DNA from: Prorocentrum cordatum
Lineage: Eukaryota; Sar; Dinophyceae; Prorocentrales; Prorocentraceae
Direction: 5' to 3'
DNA: 64,000 bases
NCBI GenBank assembly: GCA_963575745.1
Contig: CAUYUJ010005780.1
Coordinates: forward strand, 448,501 to 512,500
Numbering within the stretch: the first letter of the stretch is position 1; each line of letters opens with the position of its first letter. The notes under the pieces were generated by a model that was not told where the DNA came from, did no database searches, and saw nothing but the letters and a program-made list of their open reading frames with translations. Of this stretch, positions 1 through 12,494 are shown piece after piece. Made by a program: the position numbers and the translations under genes.

Positions 1-2330
1 ACCTTTTCAGCTCAGGAGTGCAACTTGTGCAACCACCGCTACTCAACGAGAATAACGATGAGCCAACGGATGTGACAATGCCCTGGACCTGCAAAGAACA
101 TGGAACACACTACGATCGACTTCATACACCTCGGGCTTTCTGCCGACGTTATCGGGTATTGAGGTCAGCGATAACGTCGTAAGCATAAGCAAGGTTACTC
201 CTTGGGCACGTCAACACCATCGGTTGGACGCAAAATAGCGCTTCTTAAGACATACGTGCAAGCTACGGAATGTACACTTATGAGGGAAAACGCGATTATG
301 ATGTATAATGCGAAGTAGAACAACCTACAAAAACACTTATCCATACAGACATACAACACGGGGGGAACGCGTGAGGAGCGTACACCTCTTGACCGTCGGC
401 AAATCTGCAGGCGCTCCCAACACAGAGAAACATGCACGAGATGTGAGCCATTCTGGACCGATGGCGACACTGTAGGCGGGCTGGGTTGGCAAATCTTGTA
501 AGCCGGCGAGCATTCGGAGGCGTCTGCTGGGGCCGCTGCGGAGGACTCGCTGGGACGAGGGCCTGGACGAGGAGCGGCCCATTCTCGACCGTGGGCTGGC
601 ACGCGGCCAATCTGGGTCTGTCCTGGGGTCGCCCTCGGCTATCGCGAAAACGCATTCAGACATCCCCAAATGGTCCTCAGAACGTATGAACACCTGCGTG
701 CGTTCGTCCGCCGAATCCCTTCAATACGACGCCGCCGGTGTAATGAAGGGCCGGCACAAGCTGCGTGCTATCGGCGGGGCTGAACGGGGCAAACACGCTC
801 TGGGACAACACACGTCCTGAGGATCACCGAGAATCGTGAATGTCCACGTGGAGAACACGTACCAGGCAAAACCGGCCCTGGAAAGAAGTGGCGCTCGTCT
901 GACTTGGACTTCGCCAGGGCCGCACGATCCCCAGTACCATGGGGGCGAGGAGCGGCCAGGCCAGGGCCAGTGCGTGTGGATGCCTGGCGTCCCCCGCGCC
1001 CGGGGCCCCGAGGCGGTCTGCAGCCCCCCGTGCCCCTCCATCAGCTCCATCGCGAGGACGTCGTGCTCGTCGTACAGGGAGACGATGCCCCGGACGGCGG
1101 GGCACGGGCACGAGCAGAAGCGGGACTGGCCTCCGGGAGAAGGCGCGGCGAGTGCCCTCCCCCCTCGTCTTCTGGAACGGGCCAACGTCCCGCAGCTTCG
1201 TCTCTACCAGTGGGGTGCAGTGACGGAATACAGTGCCAGAAAATCCGCCCGAGCGTGACGCAAGTCAGCGCCCGATGTGTACCGAATGCGCCAGAGTGCG
1301 ACCGAACCTCTGTGTTCGAAACCAACACGATTCGCAATTTCGGTCAGCATTTCGGTCACGTTACGTTTTCGGTTACACATGCGGGCACGTTTTCGGTCCC
1401 CGCATTTGTTTGGGCACGTGCCTTTTCGGCTAACAGGGGCTGGCCGCCATGATCAGCGGGGCTGCAGGAGACGCTGGACTCGAATGCCGCAACCACCGAC
1501 TTCGTGGGTGGGGGCAAGCGCGACTGAAGGCTCCAGGCATCAGCGCTGAGCGCGATGCGTGGCGTTTGCGCGTGCTGTCCCTACGCTTGGCGGCGAGGCA
1601 AGCTTGGCGCAAAGCTCACTCGGAATCGGTTGAAAGAAACCCTGGTTCGACTAAGCTTGCTATCCGTGCACAGCTTGATGAGACCTCAGGGAAGCACCGA
1701 CTGAGCCCCGCGATGCTCCTGGCATAGCCTCGCGAGCTGGGCACGGGTCTTGTCGAAGGCAGCCAACGGGCCATCGGAGCCCACGGTCTTCAGCGCTTCG
1801 AAACCCGCGCCCCGTCGTGCCAGCGCCGGGTCGATAGCAGCAGCGGGGGCCCGTGGCACAGGGGCAGTGGCGCAGCCGCAGCCACAGCGAGAGAAGGGGC
1901 GAGAAGGGGCAGGGCTGGAATGCTCGAGGAAGAGAGGGTGAGAAAAAGAAGCTGAGGGAGAGGCACAGAGGGCTCCTCCTCCTCCTCCTCCCAGCGTCGG
2001 AGACGCGCAGCAAGTGAAGCGGGGAAGCGGAAGGGAGAGTGAAGAGGAGCATGGTGAGGAGAAGGCGGAGGGGTAACCGCATGCCGATGATAATAAAGGG
2101 ACCCCCCCCCTTCAGTGTTTAGAGTTGATTATCGTCGCCCTATACAAAATTCAAATTGGGCGGCGAGCGCTGAGGCCGAACTTCATTATCACCTCGAAAC
2201 GCTATGTTGAGATAGCAACATCAAGCGATGTTGATACAGCAACATCAAGCGAAGCGATCACACTTTTCAGGATGTGTCAAGCGAAACCAATAATTTTGGG
2301 AGGCAGACTCAAACGAAACGAGCACTGTTC
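1..2330. other. Gene-free stretch
   Basis: No frame here resembles a protein I recognise. Between about 1335 and 1435 the word TTTCGG recurs five times in roughly 100 bases. A CTC-rich run lies near 1973-1992 and a run of C near 2101-2110. The rest is unremarkable GC-rich sequence. Confidence 0.6.
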
Positions 2331-2361
2331 TTATTGTTCTTCTACGTTCCTCTTCTTCTTT

Positions 2362-2623
2362 TATATTTCTATCTGTCCTCACGCTCGCCTGAACTTTTTT
2401 TATCCCTGGGGTTGATTATCCATGGAAAATGTTCATAAAGCGTTTGTAAATTAAAATTGATAGATTTGGAACTTTGGATTTTTCCTTTCTTCGTCCTCTT
2501 CTTATTATCCTCTTCTTCTTCTTTCTTATTATTCTTCTACTGTATTATTATTATTTTATAGTTCTCTCTGTCCCCACGCTCGCTTGAACTTCTTTATCTC
2601 TGGGGTTGATTATCCATGGAAAT
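2362..2623. repeat. Two-copy direct repeat in pyrimidine-rich DNA
   Basis: A segment of about 65 bases at 2362-2427 recurs at 2558-2623. Both copies contain CACGCTCGC, then TGAACTT, and end in GGGGTTGATTATCCATGGAA. The spacer is T/C-rich with TTATTATT runs. This is a local duplication with no coding signal. Confidence 0.8.
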
Positions 2624-2625
2624 TG

Positions 2626-5600
2626 AGGCACATGAGCTACCCTACACGAGCACTTACGAAAAACAATTTTCATGAGATAAGCCATTGTTGAGGATATTTC
2701 TATGAAAACTAAACGCCAAGGATGTCTCAAAACGTGCTCGGCTTGGTCTCCTCTTGATCATCTCTTACTTCGAGATTATGCTGAGGTCTGCTGGGCTACT
2801 TTTATGATCTCTCCCTGAACCCCGAACTTTATTATCCCCTAGTGTTTATTCTCACGGGCATGAGGTTATGGAGGTGAAAGAGGAACGTGGGGTCTGGCGC
2901 GAGAACTCCCGGGATCGAAGCTCTAACAGACAATGCAGATGCCAGACCGAATCCAAGAACACACACACACAGCCAAAACAAAACACTCCCACCACCAACG
3001 AAATATCCCGGTGCACCTGGGAACTCGTAGACTCTACCGGCCTCCGTCTGGCACCAATCCTTCGGTAAGGCAAGATAATGTCCTCCTCTTAGACACAGCA
3101 CAAAAAAATATGGTATATTGAGTGCGGAAAGATCCATCATACGAACGATGCAAGATGCATACTGACAGGATTAACGCATTCGGCGATGTGGTGAGGACGT
3201 GATCCAGCAGTATCACTAGAGGTACATCATCAGGGAACGGGTCATCGCACTTGCGTGGCACCTGGACCGACCACTCATAGACGATGCCTTCCTTACCAAC
3301 AACACACACACCGTAAGAATATGAGAACACGTATAGGCAAACGCACGACATATCCAATATCAACGGCGGCATGCACGGCAATAGAACAGCGGCCTCGAAG
3401 GGAGTCCACGTCGTAACCTTCTTCGCAACATACATTCAAGGAAGTGACATGACAGGATCGTCATCCTTTTCCCCTGTCTCCTCTGAGACAATCGTTGATG
3501 GAATCGTTGATGGAATCAAGTGTTACGTGGGGACGCTGGCAACGGCGACCACTAACATGTCGCACCTGAATGCCGGGCCGGAAGCAACAGCCTGCGCGTG
3601 ACCGAAGGCCATCACGGTCATGAGGAGTGGCCCCCCAGCCTACTGCCTTCCATCCATCGATTTGCACTGCACCTGTGCACAACATCTCTAAGACCGCATC
3701 TGATACTGGCACTATGCAGAGCACGGAACGTCAACAAGCACTACATGATATACCCCAACATTCCCAGGGGCGGAGACGAGTAAACCAAACCCACCCGCCC
3801 ACCAGCCCCGCTCGAATTGAAGAAACCTAAAGGGGCCGATACCGCTGCTCCCCGAAGCGAATCCAGCACTGGCGACGCGGGTCCAAAAATTAATAGGCGG
3901 AAACGAAGCAAGGGTCGCGAGAACGAGGAGTGAGCCCCCACCTCCCCCCGCATGAATATCGTGGACGCCCTCCACGGGCGCCGACTTGTTCAGAAGCTTT
4001 GCCAATCTGCCCTCCACGGGCGCCGACTTGTTCGGAGGCTTTGCCATTGGGGCCCGCGGCTACGCCCAACCCCAGGCCCCCATGGGCCGCCCCGCCTGGC
4101 CCACCCCAAGAAAATCCTGCGCGTTTGTGCCCGAACACAGGCCTGCTTGGCAATAAGAGGGCGTTGTAGGCCGCCGTGGACGCGGATTGTAAACGCTGAT
4201 CCAAAGGAGCCTCATGAACGGAAAAAGAGCACATATACATATTAACGCGATGGCGTTTGCTCGCCCCAGTCCAGCCCACATGCATACGTGTTGACAGGAC
4301 TCGCCCGAGCAGGTAACACCCACTCTGGACCTGCACAAAACTCGCCTTCGGCGGTGACGCAAGCGAGGCGGACAGTCGGCATGATTGGAATGCACACGCG
4401 CTAGGCGTGTACAAGCGACGTGGAAACGGCCATGCTGGTATGTCAGTCGTGCCAGCTCTATGCCTCAGTGCAGAATTACTTCCTCGCTAATTCTCATGAT
4501 CGTAGGCCTCCCCTGCTCCCTCCTCTGTTTACACTCTCCTTGACTTCCGAGTCACAAGCTCCAACCTAACACCGATTGCATGATGTGCAAGCCTGCGTGT
4601 CAAAGGCTGTCGAAGAGGTCCATACTTGGACTTATGCTCAACAACTGTGCGAAAGGAGAAGAGAAGGGGCCGTCTAGATTCCCTACCTGCAGCGCCTGGA
4701 CGCAGAGCAGGGGCACGCGCGGAGCACGAGTCTAAGTCCCCGCTGGGAAGCAAGCAGGGGCGGCGTCATGGGGGGGGGGGGCGCAGAGGCTAAGCTGCAA
4801 GCAAGACCTTCGCAGGCACCCTGCGCGAGCTCCTTGCAGACCATCTGCTCAAAGCGGACCTGGCTGCAGCTCACGACCAAGTGGCCAACACGACGGCAGG
4901 AGGGGCAGGGGCAAGGGGGAGGCGGAGACTGCCCCGTCTCAACGAAACTAGGAGATCTGTCGTGGCAAGGAGAGAGAAACCGTGACGAGACGGGATGGGG
5001 CAGAAGAGGAGCGTCTGATAAAGCAGCACACCGATCAACAGCCCACGTTTCAACTACACGATTCACGCATGGTTTCCAAACATGGACAGCACGTGTGCGC
5101 TCACATCACACCAGCCAGCAATAGCGTAGCGGCACCCAGATGGGCAGCACAGCGCCCATTCTCCATCGAACAAACTGCACGTAAGGACGAGCCAACGAGG
5201 AATAGGAATACAAATGCATACCAAAGAGAAAACACAATGAGGTGCTACGGGAACGAGCGGACGGGACGGGTGGGGGAGGGTGAGAGGAGAGGGTGTTGAC
5301 TCGAGCGTTGGTTAGACATGGATTATTTGGACTGGGTTGTTGAGCCACCGACTGGTAGCAATTGAACCATGGCGGAAGAAAAGGATGGGAAGCGAAAGGG
5401 CGAGAAGGGCTCGGAAAGAGCAGACATTGGCGGAACCACAACTTTGCCTCGGGAGCAAGTGTTCACGCATGCACGCGAAAGAGGAATCAGGGCAGGACGA
5501 ACGCGGATAATCAAGGTCTAGGGAGGAGGGAGATGAGGAGAGGGAACCAATAAAAGAAGCACAGAAGGAACAAGGGCAAGAGAGACAGAGGAAAAGGGGA

Positions 5601-6230
5601 GGAGACAATGTTTGGGAGCACAAAAGCAAGGAGGGGAGGATGAAGGGGGAAGCGGGAACGATGTCTAGGAGGGCGGCCACTGATGGATGATGGGTGGCTC
5701 CGCGAGACTCGCCCAACCCGCCGACCATTGAGTGTCGCGTACGGCGGCGTTCCGAGTCTGCGGGCTCGTAGCGGGCCTCTAGCGCAAGGTCGACATCATA
5801 AATGGTATCCTGATCATCGTCGACCGTGTGCTTTTCGTCTTCACACACATCCGCCTTGCTGCCACAACTCCTCTGCTGAGTGCCCTCACCCCAGAATACA
5901 CACATTCAAGCATGTCCTTGGTTCTTTATCACCGTGCCTTGGTCTCGTTTTACCATGAGTGCTACCGTCGGAGGAGGGCCAATTCAGACAACGCCGTCTC
6001 CCCCGCCTGGCCCAACACTTTTCAGAATCGGTCCACGGATCCCTCCCGGGGTCTATCCTCACCCGTTTATCGATGCAGATCCAGCCGTGGAAACGAGAAG
6101 CCTCCAGAAGGCCCAAGAGGAACCAAAAACGCCAGGGAGGACCGCCGTTGTCTCGGCTGGCCCTCCTCCGTTGCTGTCCACCGCGACGAGCCTCCACCTT
6201 GAGTGCGACCCAATCCGACGGGTCCGCCTC
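2626..6230. other. Gene-free stretch with one short direct repeat
   Basis: No frame here could be assigned. A roughly 45-base direct repeat lies at 3964-4050; each copy contains CTCCACGGGCGCCGACTTG. A short block near 3833-3865 (CCGATACCGCT, then GCGAATCCAG) resembles 55650-55700, so it is probably part of a dispersed repeat. A G run lies at 4769-4779. I see nothing else. Confidence 0.55.
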
Positions 6231-6233
6231 GTT

Positions 6234-6440
6234 CACCTCGGGGAGAAGTAAGACTCGGACTCGGGGGGCTCGGGTTGGCCTGACGGGGCCGTCAGGAAAA
6301 TGACGGGACCCAATCTGACATTTGATGCGAGCTAAAACTGGAGAAATCCCAAGAGAACGAACCGTCAAAATCCAAGACGGGCTCGTCAACAAAAATCGGC
6401 ACATCCGAGTTCCAGCGAGCTCGAGCCTTACGCTTCCCCG
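6234..6440 (+). repeat. Dispersed repeat, copy 1 (pair with 40515-40720)
   Basis: About 200 bases align in order with 40515-40720. Shared words include GGGTTGGCCTG, CCGTCAGGAAAAT, CCCAATCTG, GACGGGC and GAGTTCC/CAGTTCC. Both copies have the same orientation and neither has a long open frame. It is a dispersed repeat of unknown type. Confidence 0.75.
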
Positions 6441-6748
6441 ATCACCGCAGCCAAGATGTCGCCGAACGACCCGCTGTTGAGCCGCGGGCCGCCACCGGCC
6501 CGTGGCGGCACTCCCGAGGCGCGGAGGCACAGGAGGTCCGAAGCCGCCCCACAGAAGGGCCTCACAACAAAGATCTGCAGCCCAACGGAGGAGGAAAAGG
6601 AAGACCCGGACCTCCAACGTATTGAAAGCTACAAGTCGGACATATTTACCCTATGCCCCTGATAACCAACAAGGTGGGGATAATAAAATTCGGGGCTCAG
6701 TGGGGATAATAGCTGTTCCTCCTGGCACTCTTATGCACGGTGATATGC

Positions 6749-7045
6749 TAGTATGGTATAACCATATCCTGCTCGATCTGGCGAAGCCTCCTTCGAGGGG
6801 TCGGAGGAGCATGAGACCTGAGAAATAGTATTGTACAGGCATGCCCTGCTCGCTCTGGTGGGGCCTCCTTGGAGGAATGAGGGGAGCACGCGATACCATG
6901 GTATAGCGATGCCCCGCTCGCTGTGAAGGCGTCTCCCAGGAGGGGCCGTAGGAGAACGGAACATGCGAAATAGTATGGTACAATGATCCCCTTCTTGCTC
7001 TGGCAGGGCCTCCCTGGAGGGGTTGGAGGAACACGAAACTTAGCC
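6749..7045 (+). repeat. Tandem repeat, about 75 bp x 4
   Basis: Four consecutive units start near 6749, 6826, 6899 and 6971 (spacings 77, 73, 72). Each begins with TAGTATGGTA or a variant, continues through CTGCTCG and GGGCCTCC, and ends in GGAGGAACACGA or a variant. Units are diverged, so the array is not recent. No coding role is apparent. Confidence 0.85.
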
Positions 7046-7684
7046 CTGCCACATGATTGTCAGTTTGGAAAGCTGAAATGGTGAGAGTCCCAAGCGCTCG
7101 TTAGGAAAGCTGAAATGGAACTCCACAGCCCTGCCACTCCATCGTCATAGTGCTGCTCATCAACGGAAGGGCATCGCAACTCCGATTCGCAGTCCCCGGC
7201 GATAATGAAATTCGGCCTCGCCACCCCTTTCCCCTGACGATGTCTGTCTTGGACCGGGACGATCAACTCTCAGGGATCAAAATGGGGGCACGCTTTCTTA
7301 TCCAGGGTGCTCGGTATTCCTTCCTTCTCGGCCTCCAGGGCCCTCGCCGGGTCAACGTGCAGCAAATTCGTTCGGCGTCGGCGCGCGTCCAAATTTTTGA
7401 CACCGCGTCGGTCGTTCAACCTTGAACCCCTTCTATGTTCAATTCTGTCGGGTCCACTGCTTCTGTGTCGCAGAATTGAACTTTGAACGCTTTCGTTGGC
7501 ATCGTTGGAGCGTTAACGCCGCGTGAACTATATAATGGTTTTGGAACATGCCAATCGGACCTACTCTTTTTTTGTTCGGCCTCCGGAGCCCCGGCCAGGC
7601 CCCTGAGGCCGTCAAAGGACTGGTCAGAATGAAAAGCAGGTCCCTGGGAATGGTCGGAGTTCCTGGGGACCGCGCGTTGGAAAA
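7046..7684. other. Gene-free stretch
   Basis: No gene recognised. The word GATAATGAAATTCGG at 7202-7216 is a variant of GATAATAAAATTCGG at 6678-6692. Its reverse complement recurs near 2174-2188 and 2822-2836, marking a small dispersed motif. Confidence 0.5.
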
Positions 7685-8700
7685 AAATCCAAGCGAAAGA
7701 CCCAAACATATTGAACATTATGCGGTTGTGAATGCCGCCGTTGTGAAATACGCATTCGGTGGAGCTCCCCACGGGGCTTCGAAACGCGGGAGGGGGAAGC
7801 CGACATGGGGGGGGACACCATGCGGGCGCTGCCGCTGGGGCCGCCTGCTGGGGGTGCGGAGGTCAGACGGAACGGATTACATGCTGATGTAACCTGTTGC
7901 GGCTGACATGCGCTTTGAAAAGCGGGAGAAGACATGCGAATGGAACTCCCGATGGGGCCACGAAACTATCAGGGGTGTGCCAAAATGAAAGGGGTGGCGG
8001 CATGCGAACGCAACCACAGGGACCTTTCGTGGAGCCCCCGATGGGGCCACGAACCGTGCGATGCGTTCGTGTGCCAATGTAGGAAGGTGGCGGCGTGCGA
8101 ACGCACCCACTGGGTCCGTAGGTGGAATTCCATCTGGGGCCACGAAGGGTGTGGGGGGTGTGTGCCGAAGTGAAGGGGGGGGTGCAGCATGCGAACGCAG
8201 CCAATGGGTCCTTAGGTAGAAACCAATATGGGGCCACGAAGCGTCTGAGGGGTGTGCCTAAATTAAAAAAGGGTGACATGCGAACGCAGCCACTGGGGCA
8301 ATGGGGCCACGAACCGTGTGAGGGGTGTGCCACAATTGGGGTGGTGGCGGCATGCGAACGCAGCCGTTGGGTCCTTAGGTGCCGTGCGAACGCAGCATTT
8401 GGGAACCGAGGTGTAGCCCCTTTATGGGGCCACGTAGCGTGTGAAGGGTATGCCAAATCGAAGGGAATGGCGGCATGCAAACGCAGCAATTGGGGCATTC
8501 GGTGGAATTTCCCAGGTCGCCGCGAAGGGCGTGCGGAGTGCTACAAAGAGGGGGGCGGCGGCATTCGAACGCAACCACTGGGGCATTAGGTGGAGCCCCC
8601 TGTGGGTCCACGAAAGGTGTGCGGCGCGTGCCAAATTATGGGGGTGGCGACATGCGAACGCAACCACTGGCGTCCTCGGTACAGCTCCCTATCTGGCTTG
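7685..8700 (+). repeat. 77-bp-family array with leader and spacer (locus 1)
   Basis: The locus has an ordered structure shared with 16129-17110. A leader at 7685-7760 contains ACCCAAACATATT, GCGGTTGTGAA and CGCCGTTGTGAA. One repeat unit follows. Next comes a unique spacer near 7850-7930 containing CATGCTGATGTAA and GTTGCGGCTGACA, then about ten degenerate units. Typical unit words are GGGGCCACGAA, GGGGTGTGCCAAA, GGTGGCGGCATGCGAACGC and CTTAGGTGGA. The units lack stops in several frames, so the long open frames here are artefacts. Confidence 0.85.
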
Positions 8701-8724
8701 GACTAGGGCTGGCTTTTCGGACTC

Positions 8725-8935
8725 AATTGACTCACCATCAGCATCATCATCGGTATCATCATTATCAGCATCGCCACCACCATCACCATCATCAACATCA
8801 TCATCCTCATCCTCGTCATCGTCCTCGTCGTCGCCATCGTCATCATCGTCATCACCTCGTTATGTCCACCATCATCAACGCACTCGCCACCCCGTCGTCA
8901 CCTTCATCGTCGTCGTGATTGTGATCATCCTCGTC
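8725..8935 (+). repeat. CAT/CGT trinucleotide-rich tract
   Basis: About 210 bases are dominated by ATC, CAT and CGT triplets, with interruptions. It is a simple-sequence tract next to the end of the 77-bp-family array. Open frames through it code for His or Ser runs and are not credible genes. Confidence 0.85.
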
Positions 8936-9590
8936 GCCGCCATCCAAGATCCCCAGAGGAGCGCCGAAACAGATGGCCACAACATTATTCAACCAATCGC
9001 CATCCAGAGCCCAGCTCTCGGTCAAGGAGTGTCTGGGACTGTTGCAATCTAACAGCCAACGGGGCCTAGTCGGTCAGGCCACCAGCAGCGGCGGCGGCCT
9101 ACCTCGCACGGCCAGTGCGCGACACGTCGGCCAGCACCTCCGTCAGGTCAGGAAGCGCCACGGGGACATGTCCTCCAAACAGCGTGCTTTGAAGTGGGGG
9201 TACCTCCACGCGCGTAAGCCTCCAAGGCGCCACAAGCTGATGCTGTGCGACGACCAAATTCGATTACTATTACCACGCGTCCTCGTGCTGCGATCGCTCC
9301 GTCTACCTCAAATACCGAGTCAACTGCTTCAAAGCTTCATGCGCAAATTGACAAATACAAGCCGTGTCTACGGCTGAATAATACAAGCCGTGTCTACGGC
9401 TGGTACGTTTACACTTCAATGCGAATGGTTCCGCCGCGGTTGTTTGTTTCCCCGTCTTTGCTGAAACCATGCAACTTTCCCCTTCTACGACTGCTAGACC
9501 TGCACCCCTGTCTTCTCTTTTGTTCGCCCAATCATGTGCATCGGGCCGAGGCGCGGACTCAAAGCAGCGCTTGCACTAAGGAAATCTCAC
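8936..9590. other. Gene-free stretch with a duplicated small hairpin
   Basis: An open frame at 8973-9377 (+) has no recognisable domain. At 9352-9402 a 23-base unit occurs twice in tandem; each copy contains AGCCGTGTCTACGGCT, a 6-bp stem with a GTCT loop. Nothing else is seen. Confidence 0.5.
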
Positions 9591-9599
9591 TTGCTTTCT

Positions 9600-9760
9600 G
9601 ATGATCTGGATCTGGCCAAATTTGAGCTGAAAAGCGTTTGTCGCTTTCGTGTTGCTCTCGTTTTCCATTGCGATGTGTTCGCCCCGCTTTTGCTGCAAAC
9701 CGGTGTCAAAACAGAAGCGGCCACGAAGGCGCTGAAACGCCGTTTAGCTCGAGCTCTGAC
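9600..9760 (+). repeat. Dispersed repeat (pair with 23245-23390)
   Basis: Aligned words in the same order at both places include CGTTTTCGTGTTG or its variant, GCTCTCGTTTTCC/TCTCGCTTTCC, TGTTCGCCCC/TCTTCGTTTCCCC, TGCTGCAAA and CAAAAC. The similarity covers about 150 bases. No coding role is evident. Confidence 0.6.
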
Positions 9761-10185
9761 CCACGCTGTCACCCCGCAGACGATCTGGCGGCCTCACTTG
9801 CGGTCGCCGCTGCCGCCGCGCGGGGGGCCCGCGCACTCCCCGCGTGCGACCCTTCCCTCGCCAGCCCGTAATGGGCAGTCGTCGCCGCCGTCGCCGCCGC
9901 GAGGGGGCTCAAGCGCCCTCCGCCCTTCGCGACCCCTTCCCGGCCCCTGGTTGCCGCGCTGTTCGACGCCGTCACCGCAGACGGGGGTGGGAACTTGAGA
10001 GCGCGGGTCGGTCGAGATGTCCGGGCCCCCGCCCGGGAACCTGCGTCGCCGTGGCCGGGGGGGGGGGGGGCAACAGAGTCTGCGCCTCGGTGCCTTCGTC
10101 GCAGGGGGCGCGAGCAGCATGGGGCGCGCTTCGATCGAGAAACAGGGGCGCCGAATGGGGGGGGGGCCAACCATGCTCTATCATT

Positions 10186-10210
10186 CCCTACCTAGGTTCT
10201 GCCTAGAAAT
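10186..10210 (+). repeat. CCTAG hairpin beside AGCAT array 1
   Basis: The word CCCTACCTAGG is followed by TTCTG and CCTAG, giving a short CTAGG/CCTAG stem. Relatives lie at 13582-13605, next to AGCAT array 2, and at 15126-15158 on the other strand, next to array 3. Confidence 0.65.
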
Positions 10211-10309
10211 GTTCTCATCTTGAATCCTCAAAGGGTCGGGCAGTGTAAACCGCCCCGGGCGGCGCCCTCAGCATCCGCCCCGCGGTTCCCCCAGTTGCGT
10301 CTCCATCGC

Positions 10310-10695
10310 TTAGCGTTGCTTATCTCGTCTTATCTTAGCTTATTTCATCTTAGCTTAGCTTAGATACATCTTAGCTCAGGTTTATCTTAGCGAAGCTTAC
10401 CTTCATCTTGGCTTCGCTGAGCTTTAGCATAGCAGAGCACATCATAGCATAGCATATCGTAGCATAGCATAGCGCAGCACATCATATCATACAATAGCCC
10501 AGCATAGCACAGCATAGCGCAGCATAGCATAGCATAGCATTAGCATAGCATAGCGCAGCACAGCACAACGCAGCATAGCGTAGCAGAGCAGCAAAGCAAA
10601 GGCAAAGCAACAGCAGCGACGGCAAAGCAAAGCACAATCAACGCACAGCAAAGCAAAGCAAAAGCAAAAACATAGCAAAAACAAAACAAAAACAA
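10310..10695 (+). repeat. AGCAT-type pentanucleotide array 1
   Basis: The array grades from TTATCTTAGC units through AGCATAGCAT units into GCAAA/AGCAAA units. It contains no gene, and the Leu/Cys-rich frames through it are repeat translations. Confidence 0.9.
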
Positions 10696-10966
10696 TGCGC
10701 GACAGATGCCGAGCTAGCCTCGATTGCCGGGCCGGAGCCCCCCGCAAGCAGCGCCTTCCGTAGCAATTGCGGCTCAGGTCCGGAGGCCCTGCCACGCAGC
10801 CGCCCACGCTCATGTCCCGAGGTTGGCGGAGTGAGGCGTTCAGCGGTGCTGCGCAGCCCGCCTCGCGCCAAGCGGTGGCGCACAGCCCGCCCGGCCTGTT
10901 GCGGCCGTCGACGCGGGCGACGTCGCGTCCAAGCGGAACGGCAATCAGCGGGTTGAAGGCAGCAAG

Positions 10967-11098
10967 ATGCACGCGGCTGTCGAGGATGGCTTCTCGGCGT
11001 TCGCCGCGCTCTTTGCGGCTGAGTGCGGCCTGCAACACATGCGCTTCATCAGTCGCACGACGCGGGGCACGTGGTACTCGCGCCGTGCTCGCCTGGGC
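10967..11098 (+). CDS. Possible exon of the unknown gene at 11-13 kb
   Basis: A short open segment reads as a mixed-composition peptide (MHAAVEDGFSAFAALFAAE at its start) unlike the low-complexity frames nearby. It is followed by GGCAG|GGTAGAG, which could be a 5' splice site. It lies upstream of and on the same strand as the better exon at 11789-12494. There is no recognised domain, and the linkage into one gene is inferred only from strand and proximity. Confidence 0.22.
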
Positions 11099-11174
11099 AG
11101 GGTAGAGGCATGGGCCGCCAGGCTGATCAGGAGCACAAGCTTGCTCGAGATGGGGGCGCCTGACGAACATCCAT

Positions 11175-11600
11175 TTGACGTCTCAGAAGAGCGGGGGGGA
11201 TGGCACGGGCGTTGCTTCCCGGCATTTGCAGCTGACCCACGCGATCGACAACGATCTCGCGCGCTTGTGGAGTATCTTGACCGACGGAGTTGGCAACTCG
11301 GGCCTGTCGATCAGGCGGAGCAAGGGCCGCGTCATCCTGCACGCGCGCATCCGCCCTGTGGACAGCAGGCGGCGGCTCGATGAAGACGACGACTGGCTGG
11401 AGAGGTGCGGCTCGCGGTTCCAGGTTGCCGAATACTTCCAGCTGGAGCCGCTGGACATCTGGGACGAGTTGGCGAAGCTCGGGCCGCCGGCGATGCCCCA
11501 CCCCGCGTCGCGCGGAGGCAGGCCCCTGACAGCGGCGGACGTGATCGACTTGCGTCAAAGCAGCGGTCGCCGCGAGCTAGCCGCAGACGCGGCCGTCTGC
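11175..11600 (+). CDS. Possible exon of the unknown gene at 11-13 kb
   Basis: A frame reads continuously through segments such as LQLTHAIDNDLARLW and QVAEYFQLEPLDIWDELAKL. Its composition is protein-like: mixed hydrophobic and acidic residues with no repeats. A hydrophobic stretch (AIVAATTTTIMLMGLAEL) follows near 11605-11655 and might be a membrane segment if the exon continues. The family is not recognised. The frame differs from that of the exon at 11789-12494, so an intron would have to separate them. Start and end are uncertain. Confidence 0.3.
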
Positions 11601-11788
11601 GCCATCGTCGCGGCGACGACGACGACGATCATGCTGATGGGCCTCGCCGAGTTGAGGCCAGGCGCCGCCGGAGCGGCGGCGCTGCGCAGCCCGCGCTCCG
11701 AGCAGGGCCACGCAGCGCCAGCGGGGGTGCCTCGGTGGTGTTGCACAGCCCACCTTCCCGCACAGGGAAGCGGCGTTCGCGTGAACAG

Positions 11789-12494
11789 GATTTGAAGCGC
11801 GTCCTATTTGTCTACCGAGGCGAAGTTCTACGCTCTGCGTCATCCAGGTCATCTTTAGGAGACATTCGCTGTGACAGAGACATGACATTGGAAGATCTTG
11901 AGGACGTCTTGAACTCCGGCAAAACCATGATAGTGGACACCCTGACTGAGCCTCGCATCGATATCGCCTTAGTGGCAGATCTCTCCGATGGCAGGATCAC
12001 CGAGAGAACCTTGGTAGATATGGCGAATGATGCACTGACCGCTCCGGTCGCCTTCCACTTCTCGGCCAAGGGTAGTTGTCAGACTCAGACGTTCATATCG
12101 GCTATGGACGTTCTCGAGAGAGCGCATGACTTGGATCGCTCTTCCGACGTGCTCTTCACACGGTTTGATGTAGAACTCCTGTCCAGCGTCGACACAGTGT
12201 GGATGAGGCCAAACCTTGTGGCTCCGTTCTATCAGACCCGGCGAAAGGACATGAATGACGTCATCTTCGCGTTGCCTGCTTCTCGGTTTGAAGAATTGCG
12301 CGCAGCAGTGAGCATCCGATCGCGTTCAAGGGACTGGTTCGACTACGACTCCCTGCGTCGCCTCAAACTGCCAGGCACGGAATTCCTGACCGACCAGAGG
12401 ATCCACGCCAACACGACCAAGGAGTGGAATTCCTATTGCACTTTCAAGGGGCGCAACTCGAAGAAACCCCCGTGCCAACCCGCTTCGCCACCAG
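11789..12494 (+). CDS. Probable internal exon, protein of unknown function (possibly glycosyltransferase-like)
   Basis: This is the best protein-coding stretch in the 10-14 kb interval. It is about 235 codons open between a plausible acceptor (GTGAACAG|GAT) and a plausible donor (CCACCAG|GTGG). The translation has balanced composition, with segments such as TLEDLEDVLNSGKTMIVDTL, DVLFTRFDVELLSS and NDVIFALPASRFEELRAAV. The arrangement TRFD, a hydrophobic stretch, then ND-I-F-LP reminded me of eukaryotic glycosyltransferase-like proteins, but that is weak recall and no catalytic motif is proven. No Met start or stop belongs to the exon. Both flanking sequences contain TGCACAGCCCACCTTC, at 11742-11757 and 12502-12517, which may mark the starts of related introns. 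Confidence 0.5.
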
